Source of the DNA: Bacillus pumilus
GTDB lineage: Bacteria > Bacillota > Bacilli > Bacillales > Bacillaceae
Direction: 5' to 3'
Assembly: GCF_900186955.1 (NCBI RefSeq)
Contig: NZ_LT906438.1
Location: forward strand, 496,001 to 560,000
DNA length: 64,000 nt
Both the position numbers and the translations under genes were made by a program. Under the pieces are notes generated by a model. That model did not search any database. It was not told the origin of the DNA and saw only the letters and a list, made by a program, of their open reading frames with translations. Every line of letters starts with the position of its first letter. Within the stretch, counting starts at the first letter, position 1. This document shows, one piece after another, positions 52,379 through 60,967 of this stretch.

Positions 52379-52756
52379 ATGATAAAAAGGTTTTCTCTAG
52401 TTTTACTTACTCTCATGATGTCTATAGTTGTTTTGCTAGTGGCTGCCAAAAATTCCCCTGAGGATCATGTCATTTCATTTGATCAGCCTCACATCTTAAT
52501 AATATCAATTGTAATAATGGTATGTTTATTCATTCCTCCGTTAGTGATGTCCTTTTTCAGTCACTTGATTGTGAGAACTATATCTAGTGTATACCAATGT
52601 TTTATTGTTCTATCTTTTCTGGGGCTCATTCCAATAGGATTTCTTATTCCAGATTTTTTAACAATTGTTGTTTCTGTTGTAGGAACTTTAGCCAGCGTAG
52701 CTAGTCTTATAGTAACTTTAAGAATTGATAGGAATAAAGATGCTAACCTTAACTAA
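52379..52756 (+). CDS. Small membrane protein, unknown function
   Basis: 125 residues with four hydrophobic segments (about 4-22, 36-58, 63-85 and 90-115); the segment after the first is short and extracellular. CAAAGGAG is 8-9 bases before the ATG. Very AT-rich. No family is recognised. It lies just beyond the att-like remnant and may belong to the flank. Confidence 0.6.
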   Translation: MIKRFSLVLLTLMMSIVVLLVAAKNSPEDHVISFDQPHILIISIVIMVCLFIPPLVMSFFSHLIVRTISSVYQCFIVLSFLGLIPIGFLIPDFLTIVVSVVGTLASVASLIVTLRIDRNKDANLN

Positions 52757-52965
52757 AATAAAAATGACATCAATTTTCTAAGAGTACAGTAATGTTTCGT
52801 TATTCCTTACTTTTAAATAAAGCTGAAAGATGTCTGAAAAATGGATTGACGTTATAAACTTGTTTATTCCTTTCGGATTGAACACCCTTTTTGCAAAAAA
52901 ATAGTTTAAAGTCAGAGAAGAACAAAATTGAGTATGATCATGATTTTGCTCTTTTAAATCCTAAA
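52757..52965. other. Non-coding stretch before cspC promoter
   Basis: No gene or strong hairpin with a T run is seen. AT content is high. Confidence 0.4.
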
Positions 52966-52994
52966 TTGCAATTATTTCCGAATCATGTTACAAT
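52966..52994 (+). promoter_or_regulatory. SigA promoter of cspC
   Basis: TTGCAA (52966-52971) and TACAAT (52989-52994) are 17 bases apart. Transcription from here would give a leader of about 115 bases, as typical of cold-shock mRNAs. It contains the hairpin AAGACTTTTCGTCTT. A second TATAAT lies at about 53075-53080. Confidence 0.65.
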
Positions 52995-53102
52995 AAGATT
53001 AATTATTTTTGTTCGGCGTAAAGGATAGCATGAAGAAAGACTTTTCGTCTTGAGGATACTTTGGGCAAGGATAGTATAATACATTGTGTGATAACGCACT
53101 AG

Positions 53103-53318
<216 letters not shown>

Positions 53319-53330
53319 TCTTCATTTTTT

Positions 53331-53363
53331 AAAACAGGTTCTCTGTAGAGAGCCTGTTTTTTT
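53331..53363 (+). terminator. Terminator of cspC
   Basis: AAAACAGGTTCTCT and AGAGAGCCTGTTTT form a stem followed by T residues. Confidence 0.85.
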
Positions 53364-53386
53364 GTGTTTTCATTTATTTCTTCAAT

Positions 53387-53415
53387 AAAAAACCCTACTC
53401 AGCGTACAAGTAGGG
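53387..53415 (-). terminator. Terminator on the minus strand behind carD
   Basis: CCCTACT and AGTAGGG pair across 9 bases and run into six T residues on the minus strand, about 180 bases beyond the carD stop. Confidence 0.75.
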
Positions 53416-53460
53416 AGATGTTACAAGGTAATCGTAAAAAAATTCATGCTTCAAAGGTTT
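53387..53460 (-). ncRNA. Candidate small RNA downstream of carD
   Basis: On the minus strand TATACT (53473-53468) could start a transcript at about 53461. It would be about 75 bases long and end at the intrinsic terminator at 53387-53415 (CCCTACT...AGTAGGG plus T run). The body holds an eight-codon frame (MNFFTITL) without a good ribosome binding site. No -35 element was found, so it may simply be the carD 3' end. Confidence 0.25.
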
Positions 53461-53472
53461 ATCAACAGTATA

Positions 53473-53494
53473 GCATATTGGATTTACAATATGC
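53473..53494. repeat. 8-bp perfect inverted repeat in the carD 3' region
   Basis: GCATATTG (53473-53480) and CAATATGC (53487-53494) flank GATTTA. It has no T run and could be an operator or RNA hairpin. Confidence 0.55.
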
Positions 53495-53598
53495 GGAATT
53501 TGCCTAAATAAATTCTTTTTTCTTTCATTAATTGAAGGGTGGGTCAGAGAACTTGAATTCAAAAATGGTGAGGGATGCCCAAAAGAGCGGCAGAGTTC

Positions 53599-54060
53599 TT
53601 AACAGAAACTTTTGATTTGTTTTTCTGTAATCCCTTTGATGACCTCTAATTCACTTAGCAAAAATTCATGGGCGTCATCTAGCATTTTCTTTTCACTTGC
53701 ATTTAGTGCTTTCTCTTTTTTCATACGCATCAGGTCACGTACAACTTCAGCACCGTCTTGGATGCTACCCGTTTTTATTTTATTTGTATTAATTGTATGC
53801 CGTTCTTTCCATGTCGGTATTTGATCTGATTCGCCATGCTGGAAAATGTCCATCACATTGTTTAATGCCAGTATATCTGTAACAGGTCTAATGCGTGAAC
53901 CCGATATTTTCCGTGTTGGAATCATCACTTTCATATGACTGATTGACATATTAATCACATAATACTGTTGTTTTTCATCAGAAAATTCTTTTTCTTCTAT
54001 GGCTTCAATTATACCTGCTCCGTGCATTGGATAAACAATGTTATCACCAATTTGAAACAT
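53599..54060 (-). CDS. carD: CarD-family transcription regulator
   Basis: 153 residues from the ATG at 54060 (GGAGG 8 bases upstream; the ATG at 54075 lies on the site). It starts MFQIGDNIVYPMHGAG, the CarD/TRCF RNA polymerase interaction domain (1-60), followed by a helical domain (about 75-150) that binds DNA at the promoter. CarD proteins stabilise open complexes, often at rRNA promoters. B. subtilis YdeB, next to cspC, has the same length and place. Confidence 0.88.
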   Translation of the reverse strand: MFQIGDNIVYPMHGAGIIEAIEEKEFSDEKQQYYVINMSISHMKVMIPTRKISGSRIRPVTDILALNNVMDIFQHGESDQIPTWKERHTINTNKIKTGSIQDGAEVVRDLMRMKKEKALNASEKKMLDDAHEFLLSELEVIKGITEKQIKSFC

Positions 54061-54263
54061 ATCATCCGCCTCCATATCATGTATCTACTTTAAGGGTACC
54101 ACACTTAGAGCTAAAATAATCAAATTTTTAATAATAACATGTTTATTTATTTTTTGTCAATAAATTTAGTTCTAAAAAAAGAGATGATTTCATGAAAATG
54201 TTGGATGATTTTTGAACATATCCTCTAAAATCTCACTACAAGAAAAACAGGATATCCACCATT

Positions 54264-54293
54264 AAAAAAGACCAGCCATTGAGCTGGTCTTTC
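54264..54293 (-). terminator. Terminator of the alcohol dehydrogenase gene
   Basis: On the minus strand AAAGACCAGC and GCTGGTCTTT pair, followed by T residues. Confidence 0.8.
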
Positions 54294-54307
54294 CAGATAG
54301 AATCCGA

Positions 54308-55357
54308 TCATAATGTCGAAATATCAATGACAAACCGATAACGCACATCACTTTTCAGCACACGTTCATACGCTTCATCAACTTGACTTGCGTTAATCAC
54401 TTCAATTTGTGGTGCGATATGGTGAGCAGCTGCGAAATCGAGCATTTCTTGTGTTTCTTGGATGCCGCCAACGAGTGAACCAGCAATGCTACGGCGGCCG
54501 GAAATTAATGAAAAGACATGGAATTGATCTGGATTAGGCGGTGCACCGACATTCACTAAGGTTCCATCCACGCGAAGTAAGGATAAATAGGCGTCTACAT
54601 TGATATTGGCAGAGACTGTATTGAGAATGAGGTCATATTGACCGGCTAATGTTTTAAATGTATCGGGATCACTTGTGGCAAAATAGTCTTTTGCACCAAA
54701 TGACAGTGCCTCTTCTTTTTTATTCATAGAGCGGCTCAATACCGTGACTTCAGCGCCAAGTGCACGTGCGAATTGAATGGCCACATGACCGAGTCCACCC
54801 ATCCCGACGATGGCCACTTTTTTACCCGGGCCTGCCTTCCAGTGCTTTAACGGAGAATAAGTGGTAATGCCAGCGCAGAGAAGAGGACTTGCGGCATCAA
54901 GGGATAGTTGATCTGGAATGCTGACGACAAAGCGCTCTGTCACGACAATCTTCTGACTATAGCCGCCATAAGTTGGTTCTCCGTCATAATCAATGCTATT
55001 ATAGGTTTGGACGACTCCTTTCGTGCAATATTGCTCGTCTCCGTTTTGGCAATATTCACAGGTGCCGCAGGAATCAACAAAGCAGCCAACGCCTACACGG
55101 TCTCCAATCTGAAATTTCGTCACAGCATCACCGACAGCCGTAACAACGCCAGTAATCTCATGACCCGGAACCATTGGGAAAATACCACCGCCCCATTCAT
55201 CAAAGGCGCTGTGGATATCTGAATGACAGATCCCGCTAAATTGAATATCAATTAAAATATCATGTGGACGAAGCGCTCTTCGTTCAATGGTTGTCCGTTC
55301 AAAGTTCGCTTTTGCATGTGAAACACTTAAAACGTTTGATTGGTGCGTTTGACACAT
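54308..55357 (-). CDS. adhA: Zinc-dependent alcohol/aldehyde dehydrogenase (AdhA-like)
   Basis: 349 residues, MDR superfamily with zinc. Catalytic zinc residues in CHSDIH and GHEITG; structural zinc cysteines in [18 protein letters not shown](P)-binding [17 protein letters not shown] at about 184-200. It closely matches cinnamyl alcohol dehydrogenase/AdhA-type enzymes that reduce aldehydes. In B. subtilis adhA is activated by AdhR in response to formaldehyde and methylglyoxal. Here a MerR-type gene is divergent and the promoter has a matching 18-base dyad. Confidence 0.88.
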   Translation of the reverse strand: MCQTHQSNVLSVSHAKANFERTTIERRALRPHDILIDIQFSGICHSDIHSAFDEWGGGIFPMVPGHEITGVVTAVGDAVTKFQIGDRVGVGCFVDSCGTCEYCQNGDEQYCTKGVVQTYNSIDYDGEPTYGGYSQKIVVTERFVVSIPDQLSLDAASPLLCAGITTYSPLKHWKAGPGKKVAIVGMGGLGHVAIQFARALGAEVTVLSRSMNKKEEALSFGAKDYFATSDPDTFKTLAGQYDLILNTVSANINVDAYLSLLRVDGTLVNVGAPPNPDQFHVFSLISGRRSIAGSLVGGIQETQEMLDFAAAHHIAPQIEVINASQVDEAYERVLKSDVRYRFVIDISTL

Positions 55358-55400
55358 TCTAAATCATCCTTTCAAAAGTAAGATTCTGTTCTACTTCTAT

Positions 55401-55431
55401 ACTGTACGTCTTAAAGTGAACTCTAAGTCAA
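55401..55431 (-). promoter_or_regulatory. MerR-type promoter of adhA with AdhR-like dyad
   Basis: On the minus strand TTGACT (55431-55426) and TACAGT (55406-55401) have the long 19-base spacer used by MerR regulators. The spacer is occupied by the dyad CTTAGAGTTCACTTTAAG (55427-55410), with 7 of 8 paired positions. It resembles AdhR operators of B. subtilis. Confidence 0.8.
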
Positions 55432-55577
55432 TAGAGAACCCTCTTCAGGCTTTTCAACATCCTTAAATAAAGAATTGAGCCAAAAGCATCTTGCGTTCTC
55501 TATCAAATTGGAGATGATGAGAAGAAGGAATTTCATTTTTCATAAGGTGAGAGAAGAAGAAGAGAAGGGTGAAAACA

Positions 55578-55979
55578 ATGAAAATAGCACAAGCCGCCAA
55601 GAAACTCAATTTATCTACTGCTACGCTCAGATACTACGAGAATATTGGTTTAATTCGACCGATCCGTCGTGATGAAAACGGTGTTCGTGATTATGCAGAA
55701 GAGGATATTCAGTGGATTGAATTTATCAAATGTATGAGAAATGCGGGTCTCTCAATTGATGCACTTCGAGAATATACGGCTTTATTTATCGAGGGCGAGG
55801 ATCATACCCTGTCCTCGCGAAAAAGTATTTTGGTCAATGAGAGAGAAAGACTTGTAGAAAAGCAAAAGGAAATCGAAGAGACGATTAAGCGATTAGATTA
55901 CAAGATAGAAAGTTATGAAGATATTATTCACAGTTATGAACAAAAGCTAGTTCATCAACTAAAAACCAGCTCTATTTAA
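55578..55979 (+). CDS. adhR: MerR-family regulator, AdhR-like
   Basis: 133 residues from the ATG at 55578 (AAGGGTG about 7 bases upstream). N-terminal helix-turn-helix and wing: IAQAAKKLNLSTATLRYYENIGLI, then NGVRDYAEEDI. A long C-terminal coiled coil for dimerisation follows (about 85-125). The conserved Cys of AdhR appears in FIKCMRNAG at about residue 52. It probably activates adhA and itself in response to reactive aldehydes. Confidence 0.85.
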   Translation: MKIAQAAKKLNLSTATLRYYENIGLIRPIRRDENGVRDYAEEDIQWIEFIKCMRNAGLSIDALREYTALFIEGEDHTLSSRKSILVNERERLVEKQKEIEETIKRLDYKIESYEDIIHSYEQKLVHQLKTSSI

Positions 55980-55987
55980 AAATGAAG

Positions 55988-56014
55988 AAAAACCTGTGAC
56001 TTGTCACAGGTTTT
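55988..56014. terminator. Bidirectional terminator between adhR and bglS
   Basis: AAAAACCTGTGAC and GTCACAGGTTTT pair across 2 bases. Confidence 0.75.
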
Positions 56015-56023
56015 GTGATGTGG

Positions 56024-56755
56024 TTATCTTTTTGTGTAACGCACCCAGTTATAATGCGCGTGGAGTGGTGTAACACCGTTATAGGAGCCGAGCCATTCAT
56101 CGACACCTGCACCATTCCAGAGGTTCATCATAATCTTTCCTGGAGTTTGAGGGATTTGAGTAGTGGCAGTATGTTTTAATTGTCCGTCCACATACCATTT
56201 AATCGAGTTAGGCTGCCAGTCAAATGCATACGTGTGATAAGAGTTTGCTGCATCAAAACCAAGGTTGACGATCTTTTCATGATTTCCTACACCATTGGTA
56301 TAGTAGTTAAACTGAACCTTTGTCGTATCTTTTCCTAGAAATTCGATGTCAATTTCATCCCAAGGCGTACCATCAGTCGGTCCTGTATAAGTAAAGAACG
56401 AAGACACGATCCCAACATTTTTGGCTGGTTTCATACTGACTTCATAAAGCCCGTAGCCATATGTTTGAGTGGAACGGTTTTCTCCGCAGTCAAACTTATT
56501 ATAGGAAGGACTTGTGAGCGATAATCGCATTTCCCCTAACGACGTCATGGAGACATTATTTGCACGCCACGTACAGTTAAACATGTTTCCATTCGAGTAC
56601 CCATCGGCTTTTTGCCATAACCCCGTATTATAGTTGTTAAAAGGCTCATAAAACGATCCGCCTGTTTGGGCCGAGGCACCCGCAGTAAATGTGGATAAAC
56701 TCAAGACGATTCCAGTGACAAGCAGCATCAACATTCGTTTCACACGGTAAGACAT
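56024..56755 (-). CDS. bglS: Secreted endo-beta-1,3-1,4-glucanase (lichenase, GH16)
   Basis: 243 residues. A signal peptide with cleavage near ASA-Q (about residue 29) precedes a GH16 jelly-roll domain. The catalytic motif DEIDIEF has nucleophile Glu134, Asp136 and acid/base Glu138. Cys61 and Cys90 form the conserved disulfide. It hydrolyses mixed-linkage beta-glucans (lichenan, cereal glucan) outside the cell. A cre site lies 24 bases upstream of the start, consistent with the known catabolite repression of bglS. Confidence 0.95.
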   Translation of the reverse strand: MSYRVKRMLMLLVTGIVLSLSTFTAGASAQTGGSFYEPFNNYNTGLWQKADGYSNGNMFNCTWRANNVSMTSLGEMRLSLTSPSYNKFDCGENRSTQTYGYGLYEVSMKPAKNVGIVSSFFTYTGPTDGTPWDEIDIEFLGKDTTKVQFNYYTNGVGNHEKIVNLGFDAANSYHTYAFDWQPNSIKWYVDGQLKHTATTQIPQTPGKIMMNLWNGAGVDEWLGSYNGVTPLHAHYNWVRYTKR

Positions 56756-56778
56756 ATAGGCATTCCCCTCTCTTGTTT

Positions 56779-56792
56779 TGAAAGCGCTTTCT
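56779..56792. promoter_or_regulatory. CcpA cre site upstream of bglS
   Basis: TGAAAGCGCTTTCT matches the cre consensus except for the last base and is almost a perfect palindrome (GAAAGCGCTTTC). It lies in the leader or promoter region of bglS. Confidence 0.8.
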
Positions 56793-56935
56793 TAATTGAT
56801 CATACATGATTCTCTCGAAATGGAAAATCGGTCTAATATATGATATTAAAGAGGATTTTTTACTAGATTTTTCTCTTATTTCAAAGGAAGTTACGAAAGA
56901 AAATGATCTTTTTCAGGCTATTTACTAAAGAATGA

Positions 56936-56964
56936 TTGACAAAGCGGACAGTTGTCCGTAAGAT
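56936..56964 (+). promoter_or_regulatory. Promoter of the TetR/efflux genes with operator in the spacer
   Basis: TTGACA (56936-56941) and TAAGAT (56959-56964) are 17 bases apart, and the spacer is filled by the perfect palindrome CGGACAGTTGTCCG (56945-56958). A related half-matching site ACAATTGTCC follows at 56974-56983. Confidence 0.8.
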
Positions 56965-57060
56965 AATACCGGTACAATTGTCCTAATGAAAACCAAAAAG
57001 TTTTGATTTAACACATAGAGAGAAGTGCAATATGGATGAAGGTAAAGAAGGTGTAGCATC

Positions 57061-57639
57061 ATGGAAAAGGATATTGGGAAGGAAATTGAAGAGGTCGCTT
57101 TTACTTTGTTTCAGGAATTTGGCGTGGAAAATGTCAGCATGCATAAAATTGCCAAAACAGCTGGTGTTGGGCAGGGTACTCTTTATCGCCGTTATGCCAA
57201 TAAAAGTGATTTGTGCCTTTCTATCCTTGGAGAAAAATTTGAACAGCTGATCCCTGCTTTGCATCTTTACTTGAGCAAAATCAGTGACCAGTCGGTTCGT
57301 GAACGTTTGCGTTATGTGCTCGAAGAAATTCATCTCATTGTCGGTCATCATTTAGACTGGATTCGGATGCTTACGATATCTGGGAATTTAGAGCAGACAA
57401 GCAAAGTGTATGACTGTCATTACAGTCAATCGCTTAGACAAATGATTCGTGATTTGCTAGAAGAAGCAGATGAAAAAGGGGAAGCAAATATACAGGATAT
57501 TGAGCTGACGACACTGTGTATGTCCTCTCCGATGACGCCTGAACTAATGTTTTATATTCATGAATCTGGTTATTCAATTGAAAAAATCGCTCAATTCGCT
57601 GCAGAAAAACAGATTTTATCTGTTTTCAATAGACATTGA
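57061..57639 (+). CDS. TetR-family transcription repressor
   Basis: 192 residues. The N-terminal helix-turn-helix (MHKIAKTAGVGQGTLYRRYANKSDL) is typical of TetR proteins; the C-terminal helical ligand domain (about 60-190) is not recognisable. GAAGGTG is 7-8 bases before the ATG. It should repress its own promoter and the downstream efflux gene (71 bases further on) by binding the palindrome at 56945-56958, and be released by a drug or lipophilic ligand. Confidence 0.9.
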   Translation: MEKDIGKEIEEVAFTLFQEFGVENVSMHKIAKTAGVGQGTLYRRYANKSDLCLSILGEKFEQLIPALHLYLSKISDQSVRERLRYVLEEIHLIVGHHLDWIRMLTISGNLEQTSKVYDCHYSQSLRQMIRDLLEEADEKGEANIQDIELTTLCMSSPMTPELMFYIHESGYSIEKIAQFAAEKQILSVFNRH

Positions 57640-57710
57640 AGTGGCTCATTTCTAACCGTCCTCACTTCCTATGATTGATTTAAATTGAAAAAGAAAAGGA
57701 GCCAACTACT

Positions 57711-59150
57711 ATGAACAAACAGCAAGCAGCAGCTTCTCATATTCGAACGCTGCCCATTATTATCTCATTTATTACAGCCGGTTTTATTGGCCTGTTCAGT
57801 GAAACGGCACTAAATATGGCGCTGAGAAGCTTAACGTTAGACTTTGGAATTGAAGCGACGACAGCTCAGTGGCTAACAACAGGATATTTATTAACACTTG
57901 GTATTCTCGTACCAATTTCAGGACTCATTCTTCAGTGGTTTACAACAAGACAGCTTTTCATGACGTCGCTCGTCTTTTCGATCATTGGAACTTTTATCGC
58001 AGCAGTTGCACCAGTCTTTAGTATTTTAATGGTGGCACGTGTCGTACAGGCAGTCGGAACAGCGTTGCTTCTTCCGTTGATGTTCAATACGATTTTGGTG
58101 ATCATCCCGCCTCATAAACGAGGCAGATCTATGGGGATTATAGGTCTTGTGATCATGTTTGCACCAGCTGTTGGTCCAACAGTCTCTGGTCTTATTTTGA
58201 AATCGCTGACGTGGCATTGGATTTTCTGGATTTCACTTCCGTTATTAATAGCTGCACTCGTCTTTGGTTTTATCTTTATGCAAAATATCACAGAACCAAC
58301 AAGACCAAAAATCGACATCTTATCAATTGTGCTTTCAACCATTGGTTTCGGAGGAATTGTGTATGGCTTTAGTAGTGCCGGTGAAGGCGGCGGCTGGAGC
58401 AGTATGCATGTGATCGTTGCAATTGTAGTAGGTGTTATTGGGATTCTTGTATTCTCTCTCAGACAGTTGAATATGAAGGAACCGATGCTGAACTTAAGCC
58501 CGTTTAAATATCCGATGTTTGTCATTGGGTTACTGCTGATCTTAATTTGTATGATGGTCATGCTGTCTGCTATGATGATTTTGCCATTGTATCTGCAAAC
58601 ATCCTTGGCACTAACGACCTTTACAGCAGGTTTAATGCTATTGCCAGGTGGAATTATCAACGGTCTGCTATCTCCAATCATGGGTGGTTTATTCGATAAG
58701 TTTGGACCGAAATGGCTTGTGATTCCAGGGCTTGCGATCGTCGCAGTGACGATGTTAGGTTTTACCAATCTAAGTGTGAATACATCGATTGGATACATTG
58801 TGACCCTTCATATTACATTAATGGTCGGCATCGCGATGATCATGATGCCTGCACAAACAAATGGATTAAATCAGCTGCCGCCAGAGCTATATCCGCATGG
58901 TACAGCGATTATGAATACATTGCAGCAGGTGTCAGGAGCCATTGGTACTGCGGTTGGTATTTCGATCCTTTCATCAGGAACCCGCAGCTTTATGGAAAAT
59001 GTGGCTGATCCTGCAAATCCGATGAACAAGCTGCTCGCCTTTACAAATGGCGTCCAGCATGCATTTATCTTTGCTGTGATCATGACAGTCATTGGTTTGA
59101 TCATCGCTTTCTTCATTAAACGAGTGAAGGTAGAACAGCAAGTTTCATAA
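57711..59150 (+). CDS. DHA2-family multidrug:H+ antiporter
   Basis: 479 residues with about 14 membrane helices. The DHA2 motif in helix 5 is APAVGPTVSGLI (antiporter motif C), and LTTGYLLTLGILVPISG and PHKRGRSMG are typical of EmrB/QacA-type exporters; it resembles B. subtilis LmrB and MdtP. It should pump lipophilic compounds out of the cell in exchange for protons. AAAAGGAG is 8 bases before the ATG, in one unit with the TetR gene. Substrates are unknown. Confidence 0.88.
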   Translation: MNKQQAAASHIRTLPIIISFITAGFIGLFSETALNMALRSLTLDFGIEATTAQWLTTGYLLTLGILVPISGLILQWFTTRQLFMTSLVFSIIGTFIAAVAPVFSILMVARVVQAVGTALLLPLMFNTILVIIPPHKRGRSMGIIGLVIMFAPAVGPTVSGLILKSLTWHWIFWISLPLLIAALVFGFIFMQNITEPTRPKIDILSIVLSTIGFGGIVYGFSSAGEGGGWSSMHVIVAIVVGVIGILVFSLRQLNMKEPMLNLSPFKYPMFVIGLLLILICMMVMLSAMMILPLYLQTSLALTTFTAGLMLLPGGIINGLLSPIMGGLFDKFGPKWLVIPGLAIVAVTMLGFTNLSVNTSIGYIVTLHITLMVGIAMIMMPAQTNGLNQLPPELYPHGTAIMNTLQQVSGAIGTAVGISILSSGTRSFMENVADPANPMNKLLAFTNGVQHAFIFAVIMTVIGLIIAFFIKRVKVEQQVS

Positions 59151-59158
59151 AACAGATG

Positions 59159-59196
59159 AAAAGCACTGAGGACTTAGCGCCGCAGTGCTTTTTTCA
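59159..59196 (+). terminator. Terminator of the efflux gene
   Basis: AAAAGCACTG and CAGTGCTTTT pair and are followed by T residues. Confidence 0.8.
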
Positions 59197-59198
59197 AT

Positions 59199-59245
59199 AA
59201 AGTAGATCAAATTAAATGGGATACCAGCTCAAGTTGATCTACTTT
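59199..59245. repeat. 12-bp perfect inverted repeat after the efflux gene terminator
   Basis: AAAGTAGATCAA (59199-59210) and TTGATCTACTTT (59234-59245) are exact reverse complements around a 23-base loop. It could be a terminator for the convergent gene ending at 59341 or the remnant of an insertion. Confidence 0.6.
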
Positions 59246-59340
59246 ATTAGTTTTTTAAAGATCTATGAATCTGCATTTTAAAACAAAACAAAAGAACACG
59301 GTGCCTATCCTCTTGGAGCAAAACACAAGATGATATATTC

Positions 59341-60672
59341 TTAAATATTCGAAACGGCTTCTATTTTAAATTCTTTCTCAAATTGGTGTAGTGCCTTTTC
59401 TAATTTTGAAAGTCCATCGTCAATCTGTTCTTTTGTGACTGTCAGAGGAGGGATCATTCTAATCACTTCTCCTTCGTTACCGCATAAGTAAAAGAGAACT
59501 CCCTGCTCAAGGGCATAATCTAAAATCTTCATGACAGCGTTCCCGTCCGGTTTTTTTGTTTTTGGGTTTAACATTTCAATTCCAATCATTAAGCCTACTG
59601 AGCGTATCTCTCCAATGATCGGGTGATTTTTTTTCATTTTTTTTAGTTTTTCAGTAGCATATTGACCAACCACTTTTGCATTATCTAGTAACCTTTCTTC
59701 TTTCATGATTTCGAGAGTGGTTAACGCTACCGAACAGGCAATTGGATTTCCACCGAACGTTGTTCCATGACTTCCAGCAGGCCATTTGCTCATTAGTTCT
59801 TTTGAAGCTACTGTGGCACTTAAAGGTAGACCAGAAGCTATTCCTTTAGCAATCGCCATAATGTCTGGAGTGACTTCAAATGTCTGAGTAGCAAACCACT
59901 CTCCTGTGCGTCCAAAGCCAGTTTGTACTTCATCAAAAATAAGCAGTATACCATGCTGATCGCATATGTCGCGGATCTTTTTCAGCCACCCTTTAGGAGG
60001 GATGATGTAGCCGCCTTCTCCCAATACAGGTTCTAATATGACGCAGGCTACTTCTTCAGGTGTCACTTGGTGTTTAAATAATTCTTCAAAATGTTTTTCT
60101 AATTCGTTGATGCAGAAAGTTTCTGGGTCTTTACCTTCGGGGCACGCCTGCATATTAGCGTAAGGCAGATGATAAGTCAGGTGAGAAGGATTTACATATT
60201 TTCTATATTTACTTTTTGATGTCGATACGCTTAAAGCACCTAAAGAACGACCATGAAAGCACCCCGTAAAAGAAATAGCATAAGGTCTCTTTGTAGCATA
60301 TTTAGCCAATTTTAAAGCTCCTTCAATTGCTTCAGCGCCGCTATTGGCAAAGAAAAAACAATTTAAATCTCCTGGCAGAATTTCACCTAGAGATTTGGCC
60401 AGTTTTAAAATGGATTCATACATAATGACTCCCGAAGGGCCATGCATTAATTGATCTGCTGCATCCTTGATACTTTGTACAATTTTAGGATGGCGATGTC
60501 CTGTATTAGCTACTGCAATCCCGGAAGTAAAGTCTAAATAGGTTTTCCCATCTAGCCCGTAGTAATAACAACCTTCTGCTTTTACTACAGGTAAGTTTGG
60601 ATGATCTTTTGCCATGCTAGGTGCTAAATAATCACCCATGTTCTCAACTAAGGAACTCCAGCTGTTACTCAT
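59341..60672 (-). CDS. Class III aminotransferase (GabT/4-aminobutyrate-type)
   Basis: 443 residues of fold-type I class III. The PLP-phosphate glycines are in [19 protein letters not shown], the Asp in [12 protein letters not shown], and the PLP Lys in [16 protein letters not shown]. The N-terminus has [21 protein letters not shown]. Omega-amino acids such as 4-aminobutyrate, 5-aminovalerate or ornithine, or an arginine-derived amine, are plausible substrates. GGGAGAGG precedes the start. It stands apart from the next gene by 295 bases containing a bidirectional hairpin, so it probably has its own promoter. Confidence 0.85.
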   Translation of the reverse strand: MSNSWSSLVENMGDYLAPSMAKDHPNLPVVKAEGCYYYGLDGKTYLDFTSGIAVANTGHRHPKIVQSIKDAADQLMHGPSGVIMYESILKLAKSLGEILPGDLNCFFFANSGAEAIEGALKLAKYATKRPYAISFTGCFHGRSLGALSVSTSKSKYRKYVNPSHLTYHLPYANMQACPEGKDPETFCINELEKHFEELFKHQVTPEEVACVILEPVLGEGGYIIPPKGWLKKIRDICDQHGILLIFDEVQTGFGRTGEWFATQTFEVTPDIMAIAKGIASGLPLSATVASKELMSKWPAGSHGTTFGGNPIACSVALTTLEIMKEERLLDNAKVVGQYATEKLKKMKKNHPIIGEIRSVGLMIGIEMLNPKTKKPDGNAVMKILDYALEQGVLFYLCGNEGEVIRMIPPLTVTKEQIDDGLSKLEKALHQFEKEFKIEAVSNI

Positions 60673-60888
60673 AAAATCTTACCTCTCCCATCTTCTTGAG
60701 TATTGTTTAAGCTTGTTACATTCCACCTCTACCTTTCCTCTTTCATCTGTTGCAGATGTAGAATAACACGAAAATAATGAACTCAAAATTTGAACTTCTT
60801 TATGGTAACTATTGAAATGAATGATGTAAGATAATCCGACAAGATATTGCAATGTCTTTAGGGGTTTAAATATCCTGATTAACTTTAC

Positions 60889-60926
60889 AAAAAAACGAAC
60901 TAACCATTTGGCAGTTCGGTTTTTTG
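60889..60926. terminator. Bidirectional hairpin between the two aminotransferase genes
   Basis: AAAAAACGAACT and AGTTCGGTTTTTT pair across a short loop, with A and T runs on both sides. It would terminate the OCD-aminotransferase transcript. Confidence 0.8.
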
Positions 60927-60967
60927 TACGATTAGATTTTCCAAATATCTATCTTAATGGTTGTTCA

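Noticed and set aside
55475..55672. 65-codon frame in the adhA/adhR intergenic region
   Set aside because: It overlaps adhR in another frame and has no family similarity.
58112..58798. 228-codon minus-strand frame opposite the efflux gene
   Set aside because: Shadow frame; the plus strand encodes an intact DHA2 transporter.
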